A stretch of DNA of 64,000 nt from Camillea tinctor (Eukaryota > Ascomycota > Sordariomycetes > Xylariales > Xylariaceae). Where the stretch lies: positions 250,945-314,944 of the forward strand of contig MU394054.1 in NCBI GenBank assembly GCA_022578605.1, given 5' to 3'. The translations under genes and the position numbers were made by a program. The notes under the pieces were generated by a model. That model was not told the origin of the DNA. It searched no databases and saw only the letters and a list, made by a program, of their open reading frames with translations. Each line of letters starts with the position of its first letter. The stretch's first letter is position 1. Of the stretch, positions 12,274-27,081 are shown one piece after another.

Positions 12274-15200
12274 TCAGGGACTACCTAGCGTGCCGCTCTC
12301 CATGAGGCTCTGGTAGAATTCGGGCTCCAGGAACTTGGCCACGCTGACGTCCTCGCTTAGACCCTTGCGGCGCCTAGTCTTGAGTACAAAGTCGCGCGCG
12401 GTGGCCTGCGCGTCGGCTGCCTGCAGGGGCCGAAGCACTACGTCCTTGTCGAGCGGATCCCCCGGCACCTTCTGCCATTTGTCAAATACCAGGCTGACCA
12501 TGGCTTGACCCTGCGTCTGGATGCGCACGTCCGTCTCGAAGCCGAACGAGTCAATTACCGGTATGAGTCCGCTCACGCGGTAGAGAGGTGTCCCGGCTAC
12601 CGGACCATCCGCGAGCACGTGTCCGCGCCGACGTGCTAAGACGTTATACAGCACGGGCACGGCATCCTGAGGTCCTGTCATGGAACATGCGTACAGAGGC
12701 TCCATAAGCCGTGGCGACGCCATGAGGAACGAGCTATAGCACGTGCGGCGCGCAGTCGGGATGATCTGACCACCTCCTCGGAAGATCGCCTCTTGTGCTA
12801 AAGAAGCGTCCATAATACGGAACTTGGTATTGCGAATGGCTAGTATGGAAGATCTTGTGTTAGCACATCTAGACAATAGTTGCAAAGAATACGAACAGGT
12901 AGATTCCCCATCTGCTCCTCCTTTCCTCCTTAGACCCAACCCTCACTGAAACGGGAAATGGATATACGAATGAATGGACGGGCGGCACAGGATGCAACAC
13001 AACAGGTATTTGGACCCTGGAGATGGGCATCAGGGCCAATCAAGGGGACGAAAACAGCTGGGCGTCAAAGCGCGTAAAAGGAGAAATAGCAGCCGGTCCT
13101 GTCATGGTCTTGCGGCGCATTTTTGCTTTCAACCGATTCCACGGGATGCAATACCAGTGACTCGCTTGTGCGGAATTTGCCATATGATCAGCGAGAGAGA
13201 TTTACCAGCCCCGGACTGTTGGGTTAGTCCGTTGGGGTCCTAGTCCCAGTTTATTCCCTGGAAGACCGCGAGAACATGGGTGGCTAGAGCTGCGTAACCA
13301 TGTCTGCTGCTTTAAGCTAGACCGGACGCCTGCCGACCAAAGCATGATCGCTTGTTCTCCATGGTATACCCTCTCCTTGGCGGCACCCATCCCCTGCGCG
13401 TAGGAATCTCGATTGAGTGATATCGGCGCAACGAGAACAGCGATGCGGAGAAGTCATCTTCAACCAGATGCGCAGGGAGCTAGGATGAGGTTTTGGGGTA
13501 GGTGCTAACAAGCTTGGGCGCGCGATATAAGGCCGAAAGGGAGGGATATAGCAGGGGGGTATAGGGTAGATGCAGGTTGGGTAGGATGGGGAGGTAATCA
13601 GAATGCAACCAAATGTAGGTACTTACGTTCTTCACAAAGCGGACCTTCACGGGTCGCCCAACTAAAGCCTTGGCGAATTGTTTCGCGCACACTTCTCAGA
13701 AGTGCCTTATCAACCTGCCGAAAACATTAGGTGTGATTCGAGAGCATTTCTAGAATTTGAGGCTGAAGGTGCGAGGATATTGCCGCATATGGAAACGACA
13801 GAGGGAGCGAGGCGGCCACCTATCGACGCCACTAGGCAACTTGTGTAGTAATATATCGAGAGGGCTTGAGTAATCATAAAATCAAGGGATGGGGGAGGGG
13901 AGCGGGGGATTGTTTACAAACCTCGGCAAGTGTGTCGTCCTGTAGAATGTTTGGTCCCATTTCATCCGGTCCGAATGCCCAGATGCTCCTCGCGGCGAGC
14001 AGATCCCACCCATATTTCTCTTGGAAGAACTTGCCAACTTTTCGCGCACCGTCTCGCATGTTGACGCGTCCGCTCTCAATATCCTCGGCGATACCGTCGT
14101 CGAGAGGCTCAGCGACCATGGTAATCTTGTTTTTCTTGTTCGGCGTGATGGCATAACATTTCGTAGCGGACATTTCGTCGACCGTCTCGCAAAACCGAGT
14201 CACAGGGTCGGATACTTTGATTTCCATATCGGCATACAGCCGCCGGAGATCGTGAAGGACGCAGTCCATGTACAGCTCGCCAGTTCCTAGGACAATGTGT
14301 TCACCAGACTCTTCTACCTTGGTAGTGATTAGAGGATAGCTCTTATTGATCTTTCTCAGACCGTCCAACATCTTGGGTAATTCCGAGGGGTTGATAGGCT
14401 CAACGGCTACTTTGAGAACTGATTCTGTAAAATGTGTGATTGGCTTGAAGATGTATGCTTCTTCATCATCATCAAGCTTTAGCGGTAGAATAGTTGCTGA
14501 CTTGACTATCGAGTTATCGACGCCAGTCAGTAGCACCCAGTTACCGGCCGGAATGCCGCTGGTCTCAACGTTATACCGCGTTTCAGCGATATAGACGCTC
14601 TGGATGGTCGCCAAGGCCATGTCTTCCTCATCATCGATCGAGTACCCTTCTCCGAGTACCCGTACGGACATCCCTGGGCGGGCAATGCCGCTCATTACTC
14701 GGCCAAAGGAATAGAAACTCTTGGCATCAGTGGTGTTGAAGAGCTTCGTGACATGAATCACTAGAGGCCCATCTTGGTCACACTTCTTCATAGACTCCGC
14801 TACTTTAGTATCCAAGGGACCGGTATAGTACCGTTCTAACATGTGCTCGGCTGCTTCCAGGGGTGAAGGAACATGCTTAACGACCATGTCGACGAAGCCG
14901 GTGGACGGGCCGAAGAACTGCTCGCAGACCAGCTTGAGCAGTACTTTCGCATCCGTCTTGTACTGGGATGGTTTGAGGTATATGCCTAATGAGGCTAATA
15001 TGGGCTTGAGATCCTCGGGACTCTGACTGATGGTGTGGGAGAAGATCTTGTAGATGGGCTCCAGCACGAATTTTATGAAAGAACGCTTGGCACCCAGCTC
15101 GTTGGGTAGAGGTTTCCTGCTGAAGGTTCTCTTTTTGGGGTTGAAGTAGATGTCACCCCAGAGGCGCCTGGAGAACTCTTCTGTATTGACGCCGGGGAAG

Positions 15201-16287
15201 CTGTCTGCATACATCTTGGCGAAAGACTGTAGCGTGAAACACCACCCCATCTCACTGCACGCGAATAGAACATTGCCCTTTTCCGGACTTAACCGCTTTT
15301 TCTCCCCTAGTCCCGGCTTCGTGTTCTCTATAACCGTATTGACCTCCTCGATAACGTGTTTCAACTTGAAGTAAGCGTCGCTCGGCGGTAGTCTTAGCTC
15401 TAGGATCAGTCGGTCCATCTTGTTAATTATCAGGGTCATGGGAATATCCTCGAGAACGGCATGCTTAATGATTTGCTCCGTATTGACCTGGACGCCCTCC
15501 ACCACGTCCACAACCAGAGCCACACCATCTACCAACCTGAGCGACGCAGCAACCTCGTCGACAAAGTTGACGTGGCCTGGGGTGTCGATTATGTTGATAA
15601 GGTGAGATTTCCCCTTGGTGCCCTGGAGAACTAGACTCATAGGTGAAGCCTTGACGGAGAGACCGCGTTCGCGTTCGAGGATATGGGTATCGGTATAGCG
15701 CAGCTGCTCGTCCCGCTTCTTGCCTGTTCTCTTGTCGAGCCTGTCGGTGATGTTGTGGGTCTCGAGGACGAGCATGTCCATAAAGGCAGTCTTGCCGTGG
15801 TGCAGATGGCCAGCCAAAGCGATATTCCGCACCTGGTCGGGGAAGTTCATGAGATCGGTCATGAAGTTGCGGTCAAAGTGTACGGGCGGGAGGTCTGCCT
15901 CCTCGACGGTGAACCTCTTGACATCGACGGGAGCGATGATGGGCTGTGAGAGCGGTTGCGCATCCTCCTCTTGAACCATAGTCTCGACATCGGCTCCGTA
16001 CACTTGTTGCGCGGTCGGGTAGTATTGTTTATCTTCGTGTAATATAACTGCATTGGATGGTCCTTCTTCGTCAACCTCCATCAATTCCTGACCTGTCGTT
16101 TCGGGGGCTTCTTCGGGATAGTCGTCGTCGAGATACGCGCCCGCATCAACGCCATGCTCGGACTCTTCCTCAGATGCGTCGGCATCCTCCCCGATAAAAT
16201 TGCCGAACCTAGACGCGATGGTTAGTTTATGGATGAAGGAATTGAGAGGATATTAGGGTAGATTTACTCATCGTAGAGGTCATCCAT
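12274..16287 (-). CDS. snu114: U5 snRNP GTPase Snu114 (EFTUD2 orthologue)
   Basis: Four exons on the minus strand: 16287-16268, 16208-13922, 13714-13627 and 12839-12274, giving 986 residues, the usual family length. Snu114 is the EF-2-like GTPase of the U5 snRNP. With Prp8 and Brr2 it controls U4/U6 unwinding and spliceosome disassembly in the nucleus. The N-terminus ([19 protein letters not shown]) is the typical acidic Snu114 extension. GTPase motifs are GHLHHGKT (about 140-147), DTPGH (about 215-219) and NKMD (about 269-272). The C-terminal half has [29 protein letters not shown] and [13 protein letters not shown], all diagnostic of the family. Frame is kept at every junction (phases 2, 0, 1). 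Introns are 59, 207 and 787 nt. The last is exceptionally long but has a clean GTAAGT donor at 13626, a GCTAAC branch site near 12860 and a TAG acceptor. Confidence 0.95.
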
Positions 16288-17099
16288 GGCGTTTGATGTT
16301 GCTTGGGCGTTGTTGGAAGTGTTGAATTGGTCGGTTGATGTAGCTGTGAACCTCCCAAGCTAAAGAAAAGATAAGGTTGGTTTTTGTAAGTAGCTCTGAT
16401 CTGAAGCTTCGTTAAGGAAGAAAAAAAGGTCCCAGCCTAGCTAAAACCTGCAAGGCTGACAACTTTTTTATCTTCTAAGTACAACCTGATAGGCTGATAC
16501 GGTACCTGCAGTGGAACCTCTGTTTTTTTAAAACTATTATTATGTGGCTGGTTATCTGCTTATCTTTACTACCTAGTACCTAGGTACCTACCTACAAGCC
16601 TTACCTAAAAGTACTTAACCTAGCAGCTTACCTAACCTTTGGTTGAGGTATTATAGTGGATCACTGACATTCCAGTCCCCCGGCCGGTTCCAATTCAATT
16701 CTCAATGTGGCGCTCCGACTCGGAGTCTCCAGTGGCTCGGGATTCCCTAATTCTCTACAGCTCCGACCCGCTGAAGTATGTAAGGACCTTATACAAGTGA
16801 TGGCAACCTTGCCGTATACAGCAAGTCCCGTCTTATAGGCGAACCTTAGGGAGCCCCCCCCTCCCTTCGGACCCCGCGCTAACGGTTTATCATAAGATAA
16901 ATTGTTATGAGCCCGAAAGCTGCCATCAAATCATCTTCTCCGAAGGCGGTCAAGCTTTTGTAAAAGGACAACACCCAAAAACCTCAACAATTTTCTTATT
17001 CTTCTTCCTTTTTATTTTCTGTAATTCCTTTCCTCTAAATCAAACATTGCTCAAGAAACCTTTCTATCAAATCCATAAAAGTTGAAAAAGATCACCATC
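16288..17099. promoter_or_regulatory. Divergent promoter region between snu114 and erg10
   Basis: The 812 bases separate two divergent start codons and hold no ORF of note. The sequence includes the palindrome TAGGTACCTA (16581-16590) in a run of CCTAGG/GGTACC-like words (16571-16600), and pyrimidine-rich leader sequence just before erg10. No specific transcription-factor site can be assigned. Confidence 0.6.
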
Positions 17100-18626
<1,527 letters not shown>

Positions 18627-20131
18627 ATGCAGCTCAACACATAAGCATACTAGATGTAAAAGTCTAGACTCAATGTTTTCCCCAAACAACCCGAGTTGGG
18701 GGAGACTAGGCAGATGAGGTAAATAGACAAAAGCCAAAGAGCTCAACGAGATAAATAGAGGCCAGCGGGGCCCGTTAACGAAAAGATAACGAATGACCTT
18801 GGATGAACTATGAGAGAAGGGAAAGGAGCAGTAACCTTTTGAGATGATTATTATGGGGCATGTAGACTTTGATAACGATGACGATGACGGATCACGGGAA
18901 AAAAGAAAGACTAGTCAGAGTCGGGGTTATTTAAAAAGAAGAAACCCCCTTAAAATAACGAAATAAAAAAAAAATTATAATATAATAAACATGCTAAGAG
19001 GGATATGTAGGCGTGTAGTTATTTATCTATCTATTAATACTAATAAGGTTGGAACCCAACCATTCAACCTGCCTTATCAAGCTTCTATACCCATGGTATA
19101 GGTAAGTTGGGCGTACGCTTATCTACATACTTACTGCACCCCCATTTAGACCCTACGTACAATCTAGGTACTCACAGGAATGAACCGCATGCATACCTGG
19201 GCACACTACAGTTTACTTAATCCCGCAATCACACACATCACAAAAGAAATCATTCATTTCACGGCAGAAAAAAAAAACCATTTAACCTCAGGTACCTAAG
19301 TACGTAACGAAACAATTAATCCATTTGCTTCTCCCTTCTCTCTCCCTCTCCCTCATTTTCTCTTATTCTCTCTCTCTCTCTTTAACAGGGAAACGAAAAA
19401 CTTAGCGCACGCGTTTCTTTTGCTCGGGTGAAATTTAGGTATGATTTATAGTACAAGCATCATAAACGTAGTAGAAAAAATAAAACCACAAAAATCAACG
19501 CAAAGAGTATAAAACAGAAAAGAAGAGGAGGAGGCAAAGGGATAGGGAAAATAAGGGAACAGAATTTAGAAAGGAATCGCGAAACCTCTAGTGTAAAACG
19601 AAAAAATCCCCCCAGCAATTTTTTTCTCTCTCCTTTCCCCCTTTCCTACCCCTCCTCCCCTTATCTCTTCCTTTCCATCAACGACCTTGTCAACTGAGAC
19701 TCCCAGCTGTTTTACCCTACGTGCACATCTCCTTCCTCGCCCCCTCTACTCCAGCTCTTATGATGAGTGGTCATGTAGTAACTACTTATCTCGATCAAGT
19801 GGAGGGCCGCATATAGTATCCGATGGTACTCCTTGTTGCAATAAAAAGATGACGATTGAGTCTATTAGGGAACTTGATTGAGAAAGGGAAAACAAAGGTA
19901 AGGGAAACGCTCCAACGGTATGAATCTTGCAGACAACAATGAGAAGAAATTCAGCCCATCTTCCCCGAATTTTGGTCGAGATCGACGACGCCTAACGCCA
20001 GCCTAATGCCTCCTTTCTTTTATTTCTTCATCCACATTCGTCATGCTCAAATTTCCGGTGATGGTCCTTATCAGGCTGCTGCCATCAGTAGGTGGGCCTC
20101 GAAGGCAGCATGGTAGTTGGTATGCAATAAG
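18627..20131. other. Convergent intergenic region between erg10 and sin3 3' ends
   Basis: No gene seen. It contains an A/T-rich stretch at 18950-18990 with AATAAA-like words, a plausible erg10 cleavage region. Pyrimidine runs, including (CT)n near 19370-19382, occupy 19321-19385, and a further C/T-rich stretch lies at 19620-19680. AGGTACCT occurs at 19290-19297. Confidence 0.55.
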
Positions 20132-23100
20132 TTATTGCACGCCTTCCATCTCCTCGCCTCCTTCTCGGCTATTAGATACCGGGTTTACACCATCCTTGAA
20201 CCATTTCTGGAACTTTTCATTGACCTTCTGGACCTCGTCTTGGCTGATGCCTCGCATCCAAGCATTGTTCATGACCATCTTTTCCCGGAAGCGCTGCTCG
20301 CGGTGCTCAGTCACTGCGCGTGCGTGTTCCTCCGTCTTCGCTTTGTCTTCGGCTGTCTCGGGATCGGATGCATAGATGAAGAACTCGGACGTATCCTTCT
20401 CCCAAACAATCTTGTTTGAGTTGAGGCAGATGCGCAGGATTAGGCTCTCGTCGTACTTCACAGGTTTAGGTACGTCGCCATCATCCGAGTCCGCTTCACT
20501 TGATGGCAAGTTTCTAGCTAGCACGGTTTTTCGAAGCTGGGACCGGGGAACCCCTTCGGTAGGCTCAACACGCATATAAGAGGAAATGTAATATTGCCAC
20601 CGCTCACGCAATTCCATCTCGTCCATGTAGAATGTGGTTTCGTCGCGCTGTAGCCAGCGGATAGTAGCCTCGTGCTTATTGGGGAACTGGAAATGCAATG
20701 GTAAGTAATAGACAACTACAAAACGGGAGTGGGAATTTAAGATAAACGTACCCAGCAGATGACAAACAAGTCGCCATCTTTAATACATTTCTCTGCGAAC
20801 TTTCGCGCACTGATCTCAGCCTGGTAGCTGGTCTCCTCTTGGTGGCGACTACTGAGAAATTGGTGGATCAAATCCGGTGTCTTCTCCTTAGCATCGGAGC
20901 TCGTGCAAGCGAGAGATAGACGGCAGAGGGTCTTGAGGAGATCCATAATCGTATACAATGTCCAGCCTTTCTTGAGATAATAATGACGGAGAACCTCCTG
21001 GTAACGGTTCTCATCGATATCACCGGCGATATATTCCTCGATCAATTCCACTGTCTTAGGCCAAAACGAGTTGGGATCGTTTTCATCAAAATAATTGATC
21101 TCGTTCACAGCAATACCAAGCTCCTTGGCCGGCTTTTTGCTCTTGGATCGTGCAATTTCTTCCAAAACGCTCGCCTTGCTCTCCTTGACATCCTTGAGAC
21201 GCTTATACAGGGTTTGGAAAACACTGAAGAAGACGTAGATAGTTTGGTTGCAATAGAAGTTGTACCAAGGACGAGGAAAGAACCCATCGGCCTTCAATTC
21301 GCCATCAGTGTCAAGAAGGGGATTGTCTCCTTTCACTACTGTAGCACGAGGGACGGTAGGCAGCCAGCGCTCGTTTGACAGGTCAGAAGGACCTACGTCA
21401 TCTGGAGCATCTGCCATCTCCTCTTCATTTGTAGACCCGACGTCGGGTGTGGTTTCCTTGCTCCCGGACGCGGCACTGTCTTCCTTCTGTGCCCTAGTCT
21501 TGGTGCCATTACGGCCAGGGTCAAGGACGCTCTGAAGCAGGTTGGATTTCTTATTGTTGCTTCGCCGAGTGCGACCGTTTGTGAGCTCGGCTGGGAGATG
21601 GTCTTCAGTATCTTCCTCTCCCGAGTCACGATCGATATCATGGAGGCGGTCTTGAACCTTCTCGTCCGGGAGTTCGAAGAACTGGGGAATAAACGACTCG
21701 AAGAATTCGACAATGCGCTCCTTCTCTGCGGCACTGTGCTGACCGTTGTTCGTTCCATAGAGCACCATGAAGCGTAATAAGTCAAGGATGACATCTTCGT
21801 CGGCAAGTTCGTACGAGAACTGGTAACGGGGAACCTTATTTTTGGCGCTTCGCAATCGCCGTTGCTCCTCATGTCTAGTTTTGATGACATCGACAAGGTG
21901 CTTAGCAGAAAGATTTCGTTTGTCATTCTGCTTGACTTGGATACCCATGTGATCAAGACTCTTCAGGTGCATGATCTCGGTTTGAGCTTGCCAAACCTTC
22001 TCCCACTCACGCTGGGTGAAGCGCCATTCTTCATCCTTCTGCTTCAGTCGAGCCAGCACTACCGGGACAACAGCGAAGGGATCAGTAAACATGTCGTTGA
22101 CGACCTCAGCACCCCTCTCTGGGCCGTAGATCTTCTTAAGCACGCGCTTATAGATAGATGTACTGGAACCACCAAGTCCTGCTGGCATCTGAAAATGCTC
22201 ACGCTCGTGAGGTAGAAGGTTCAACATCTGCTGTGCGATCGGCTCTAATAATTGGATGCATTTAACGTTTGCTTCAATGTTGAAATCGTAATCGTGGCGT
22301 TCCTCCTCGATTCTATGCAGACCTTCCTCGAAGGCGTTCTTGCGGTGAGCTACAAAGCCTGAATCCTCCGAAGCCCAAGTTGGATGGGACGCCCATTCGT
22401 CATTCAGGACTGCACTGCACATCTCATCGCGGCCGCCACAAGGCTTGAGTTTTTCCTAATCGTAAATCTGTTAGTACGCATACTTACTATGCTATGCAAT
22501 AGAGAAACCTACCCGTCTCGGCAACAACCGATAGCTCGGCCCGCTTCCACGGCAGTTACTTAGGGAGACCTTTTCCGTAGGTGGCCGAGGTCGGTTCTCA
22601 ATGACCTCATCCAGTCCCTCATAATTCACGAATTCCTTAAAGAAGTTCATTAATTCGGGATTGCCTCCGATGAACTGACTCGCCTTGTGGACTAGGTCAT
22701 TCGTATCGATCAAGCTTTGGGAATACATGTTGCAGAGTTTCAGAAACTCGTTCATGGTCGACCTGTTGCCGATGAATTTCTTGACCTTGTCGAAGAACCC
22801 CAGTTCGTCACTGGTGGCATTTGCCGTTGACGTTGGAGGGAGCGGCTCCGGGAGAACAGGTGTCAATGTAGGTTCAATGGTCTGAGCATCCACCCCGAGT
22901 GGTTTGTGGTTCAGCTTCGGCCGCTTGGTTACGGGACCTACACCAGGAATCGTACGGGGGCCCAGGGCCGGGCTATCCGATATCACTGCCGGAGCAGGTG
23001 GCGGCGGCTTTTCATTACGGGGCCGCTTCTTGTTATCCTTGCTAGCGCTTGCCGGAGGCGCAAAGTTTCCGACAGGCGGCATTCTCTGGTTATCCTTCAT

Positions 23101-25308
23101 GCTGTGCGAGGGCTGCGGTGTGGTTTGGGTGAGGCCGGTCATAGCAAGCACATCCTCGGACCGTGCTCCGTTCTTATTGGACGCCGCGGACTCGGGAAGG
23201 AATTGCTTAAAGTCCTCAAGAAGGTCGGGTGCGGTATTGAACAAGCTAGTAACCTGCGCATAGACGTCTTGTATGGGTTTCTGTTCTCTCTGGTAGGTCT
23301 GGAGGATCTCGAGGAATTGCTTGTAGATTTCGGGCTTGTCTTGGAACCGATTCTGTAGAGAGAATATAAAAAGATTATCATCAGTAAAATGCAGAGCAAG
23401 GGCTAGTTATTATAAACAGTGGTAGAAAAGAGAAAGGGTTTGTTTCAAGAAACAAAATCAAGAGGCGAATAATATTGAGGGAGTTATTAGTTGTTGCTTT
23501 TTTTTTTCTCACCTTGATTTTGTTCACATAGCTAATAGCGTGGTTGAACTCAACAGGCCCGCGTTTTTCAATGTTTGCCTGCTGATTACCACCGCTGTTA
23601 GGGCCACCTTGGGAGACTCCCGGGGTCGGCGTCAATGCGTTACGTGTCGTAGGTGCATTCGGTGTTGTTGAGTTATTCTGTACCTGCGATGTGCCGCGCT
23701 GCTGTTGTCCGCTATTACCATGATTCTCAAAGGCAGGGCCTTGACCCTGGCCAGGCCCAAACAGATTAGGACCGTTATGCACTGGAGCGCTGAATGAAGC
23801 CTCGGGGCTCTCGATGCTGTGCTGGGGCTGCGATTGTTGTTGCTGTTGCCAGTTACTGGTGCGATGGTTGAAAAAAGGTGCATTCGATCCGGATTGACCG
23901 TGTGCACCTTCGCTCTGATTAGCGCGCCCAGTTATAGACTGAACTGTAGTTCCCATTGGTGTTGTCACGCGAATCGTGTTCGGATCGTTACCTGCGCCGC
24001 ATTCGATTCTGTACCCGGGGGGGAGGAATGTGTTGAAGCCCTGAATTAGGTTGGGATGTCCAGCGAAAAGTTCCGATACACGATTAATAACTCCAGGAGT
24101 ATCGATTCTGGCCTGGGGCGTCAGCGTCATCTTCTAACATGTATCCAACATAGTTCTACGTGAGAATTCTTACGTTTGGCTCTTGAAATCTTTCATGATA
24201 TCCAGAAATTTGTTGTATACATCTGGCTGGTCCGCAAACTGCACTTTAACCTGATCCAGGTAACTGAGCGCATCCTACATCGATAAGAGTTGTTAGCACA
24301 TTAAATACCAGACAGGAGGGAAAACAATAACAAGCGAAATACATTTCCGATGTCTACTCCATATAAAACACCTTGGTGATCCATGTTGATGTAGTGGGGA
24401 AACGAAAGTCATAATGGTTCGTGGCGTTTGGGAAAAAGTAAAAGGAAATACAAAATCTGCTCTGCGTCGACAGATTTTATACATACGCGCCTGGTACGAT
24501 TTGTGAGAGGCTCCACATCAAATGCGAAGCTTAACAGCAAAACGTAACAAACAACTGGGCACTATGGTTTCCCATCCGCCCACGGCATGCCCCAGAAATC
24601 AAAATGTAAAACCAAGCCAATCAAGCCATATGATGGAAGCAGTAGGTCAGGAAAAAAGGAAAGCGGGGGACAGATGAGCGGTGCAGCCAGAAGGAGAGAA
24701 AGGGCTCTGGGTAGCAAACCATGCACCCTTCTGTCCTCTGAAAGAAGTGAACCATGACTTACGTTAAGTATGGGCTGTTGGCCTTGTGCTATGGCATTGC
24801 CGTTGCCGTTACTGCCACCACTGCCGGGCACCGAGTGGCCTCCCCCAGAGATGGCACCACCTCCGTTTCCGCCACCAGTGAATGGCACACCTTGGTTAGA
24901 GCGGTTGCCCTCTTGTTGTAACGGTCCTCCGAAGACGGGACCTGGCCCTCCGCCTGGAACAGAGGACGAAGGGCCGGAGTTGGCACCTCCTAGCGCCCCG
25001 AACATCTGGTTTGATGCATTCTGGGCATTATGCGGATGTGGGCGATTCGGCTCGGGTTGTAGAGGGGCGCCAAATGAGTTCACGGGGCCTGCTGTCGCAC
25101 CGAGGGGGACATTTCCTGATCCACCGTGGTTCGCAAGAAGGCCTCCAGGGCTATGAATCGCATTTGGGAGACGCGAAGCAACAGGCTGATGGATCTGCAA
25201 TGATGCGGTGTTGCTGTGGTGAGGAGTGCCAACAGGATACTGGTCTCGGTGGTGTCGCTCGGCCGACTCGCGATCTCTATGGGAGATCTCGTCCGGATGG
25301 GAGTTCAT
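20132..25308 (-). CDS. sin3: Sin3 histone-deacetylase corepressor scaffold
   Basis: Six minus-strand exons: 25308-24763, 24274-24174, 24107-23513, 23352-22513, 22455-20752 and 20686-20132, together 1446 residues. Sin3 is the scaffold of the Rpd3 deacetylase complexes; it binds DNA-bound repressors through its PAH domains. A low-complexity Gly/Asn/Pro/Gln N-terminus (about 1-180) precedes PAH1 ([13 protein letters not shown] from 183, then [14 protein letters not shown]), PAH2 ([10 protein letters not shown] joined to [13 protein letters not shown], about 403-470) and PAH3 (about 597-665). The HDAC-interacting region follows ([17 protein letters not shown] across an intron, then [16 protein letters not shown]), and a conserved C-terminal Sin3 domain ends the protein. 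Frames match at all joins. The acceptor of exon 3 is the second AG (24109-24108), which restores QTIDTPGV. Intron 1 (488 nt) is long and has a GCTAAC branch site. Confidence 0.93.
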
Positions 25309-27081
25309 GGCTCTTGAAGGGACGCGATCCTAATGAGATCAAGTGTTAGTTGGGGTTCATTTCTAATGTGAAGCTCTGCGCGCGCCTGAAGACAAGTAAA
25401 CCCCCCAGAAGAGGCCTTGTCAGGAGATCGCCAATCGGACAACCAAGCTCTACAGGTTGGAGCGCTCATTCAAAGGAATTAAAAAAAAACAAAAAAACAT
25501 AGAGGGACAAAAGAAATAGAGGAGAATAGGAGCTTACCAAAGGGATAATACGACTCTCTACATGGACACAATTGTACAGTATAGGACTCGAAGATGTTGG
25601 TTTGGGGGAAATGAGATAACCAGCTCAGTGGGAAAAGTGAGGACAAGCAGGACCTGGAAGCTGTCGCGCGCGGCTTTGGACTTTCCGATCAGGGCAGCGC
25701 CCGTTCCTATGATTGCGATAACGATAAACCCCCGGAAAATACTGCGGCCCGCCCTAATCTGCTATGTCACTTGCAATCTCCCGTCATCGGACACGTGAAG
25801 ATAAGAGAACTAAGCTGGGATGTTCGCTGTTTTCTCGGCTAGAGCTTGACCCAAAGGGGATAAGTCCTCCCTGTGGAGCGCTCCTACAGTCCCTACAGTC
25901 CTCAGAATAGAAAAAATAGAAGGGGGGAGGTGCAGCAGTGGGAACACGCGGCTTCCAAATGTTCTTCTTTCACAGCCTATCACAGCCTATCACAAATGCT
26001 AAGCCCCCTTTTAGAGTATTCAGGAGGGAAACATGATAAAACGTCACCTCCGTCACTCCTGAGTCTGCACTTGAAAGAACAAGCATGAAGGCAGATAACA
26101 TTAACATATATGTATCCTATGTATCCTACCTCTTCTCTTTGTGTGAATATTTCTAGCTCAAGATATGCGAGTGCAGAAATCATATAGCTAAGCACAATTT
26201 ATTAAATACCTAACTACCTACTTAAGCTACGTGAATTAACTTGCCCATTGACTCTAGGTTAGTAGGCTAGTGTTGTTTCTTACCCACAAGAGAAGCCCTA
26301 AGAAGCCTATCATAGAAAATATTTTTGTAATGACCCGAGCCATACCGAATACGGAGCAAGGTGGGCAAATATGAGGTAAACACCAATGCCAAGCAACTTG
26401 AGCATAAGATGTAGTGAAGTATTTATAGATACCATTGTAACCCACCCTGCCTACAACACTCAAGATGGGAAAGGATATTTTATAGCTTGTGTCTGTGGCA
26501 TCGATTATCCCCCACAATCCTTCAACCATATAAGGTGAGTTATGATAACCCACCTGTAGCACTGATACGAGCCGGGTGATGCATCCAATATTGTACTCAT
26601 ATGAAAGTTGGATCATCCCATCCACCTTAGAGACAAGACCGTAGAGCGTGCTAATGGTGTACTTTGAAGAGTCCCGACACATGTGGTAGAAAATACATGA
26701 TATCAGAGTAAGTGTACTTGGCCGAATAAACTAGAGGCTTCATTTTTTTCAAGTATAGCATGTATATCTAGAGTTAACTCTATATAGTCAGATTCGTCTT
26801 GAATATCCTTAGCCATCGTCGATTATGTTGAAGTTCACAAGGTGAAAAGCCGAACAAGCGCCTCGTGCTATATCATCCACTTACCCCTGGAGCAACAGAC
26901 ATATACTTCTAGACTTGGGTGGCACTTCATATCGGATGCCTTGTGTATCCTCACAAGTATTCAGTCATCGTGTGTAAAGTCATGCATTCATCCTAGATGC
27001 GCTGTCGAATTTGATGGATCAGCTAAGTGTTCAAACCCCCGTACTCCAGCTAATAAGTGCACGTTGAGCGGATAATCTCCT
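25309..27081. other. sin3 upstream region and spacer
   Basis: Holds the sin3 promoter side (25309-25900), including a possible 5'-leader acceptor (CATTAG just upstream of the start codon, read on the minus strand). A direct repeat of CACAGCCTAT lies at 25972-25991. The more AT-rich part, 26100-26800, contains one longer minus-strand ORF, listed separately. Nothing else is recognisable. Confidence 0.5.
26254..26682 (-). CDS. Hypothetical ORF, 142 residues, unrecognised
   Basis: A single uninterrupted minus-strand frame in an otherwise broken AT-rich region. The frame stays open upstream of its first ATG, so a 5' exon is possible. The protein is rich in I, Y, V and G, and ends with a hydrophobic stretch (ARVITKIFSMIGFLGLLLWV) that could be a membrane segment. 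I recognise no family. Codon use is more AT-rich than in neighbouring genes. It could be a chance ORF, a decayed gene or a lineage-specific membrane protein. Confidence 0.25.
   Translation of the reverse strand: MCRDSSKYTISTLYGLVSKVDGMIQLSYEYNIGCITRLVSVLQVGYHNSPYMVEGLWGIIDATDTSYKISFPILSVVGRVGYNGIYKYFTTSYAQVAWHWCLPHICPPCSVFGMARVITKIFSMIGFLGLLLWVRNNTSLLT

Noticed and set aside
12974..13511. ORFs within the long snu114 intron
   Set aside because: Short, on both strands, with no motif. The Snu114 protein is continuous without them.
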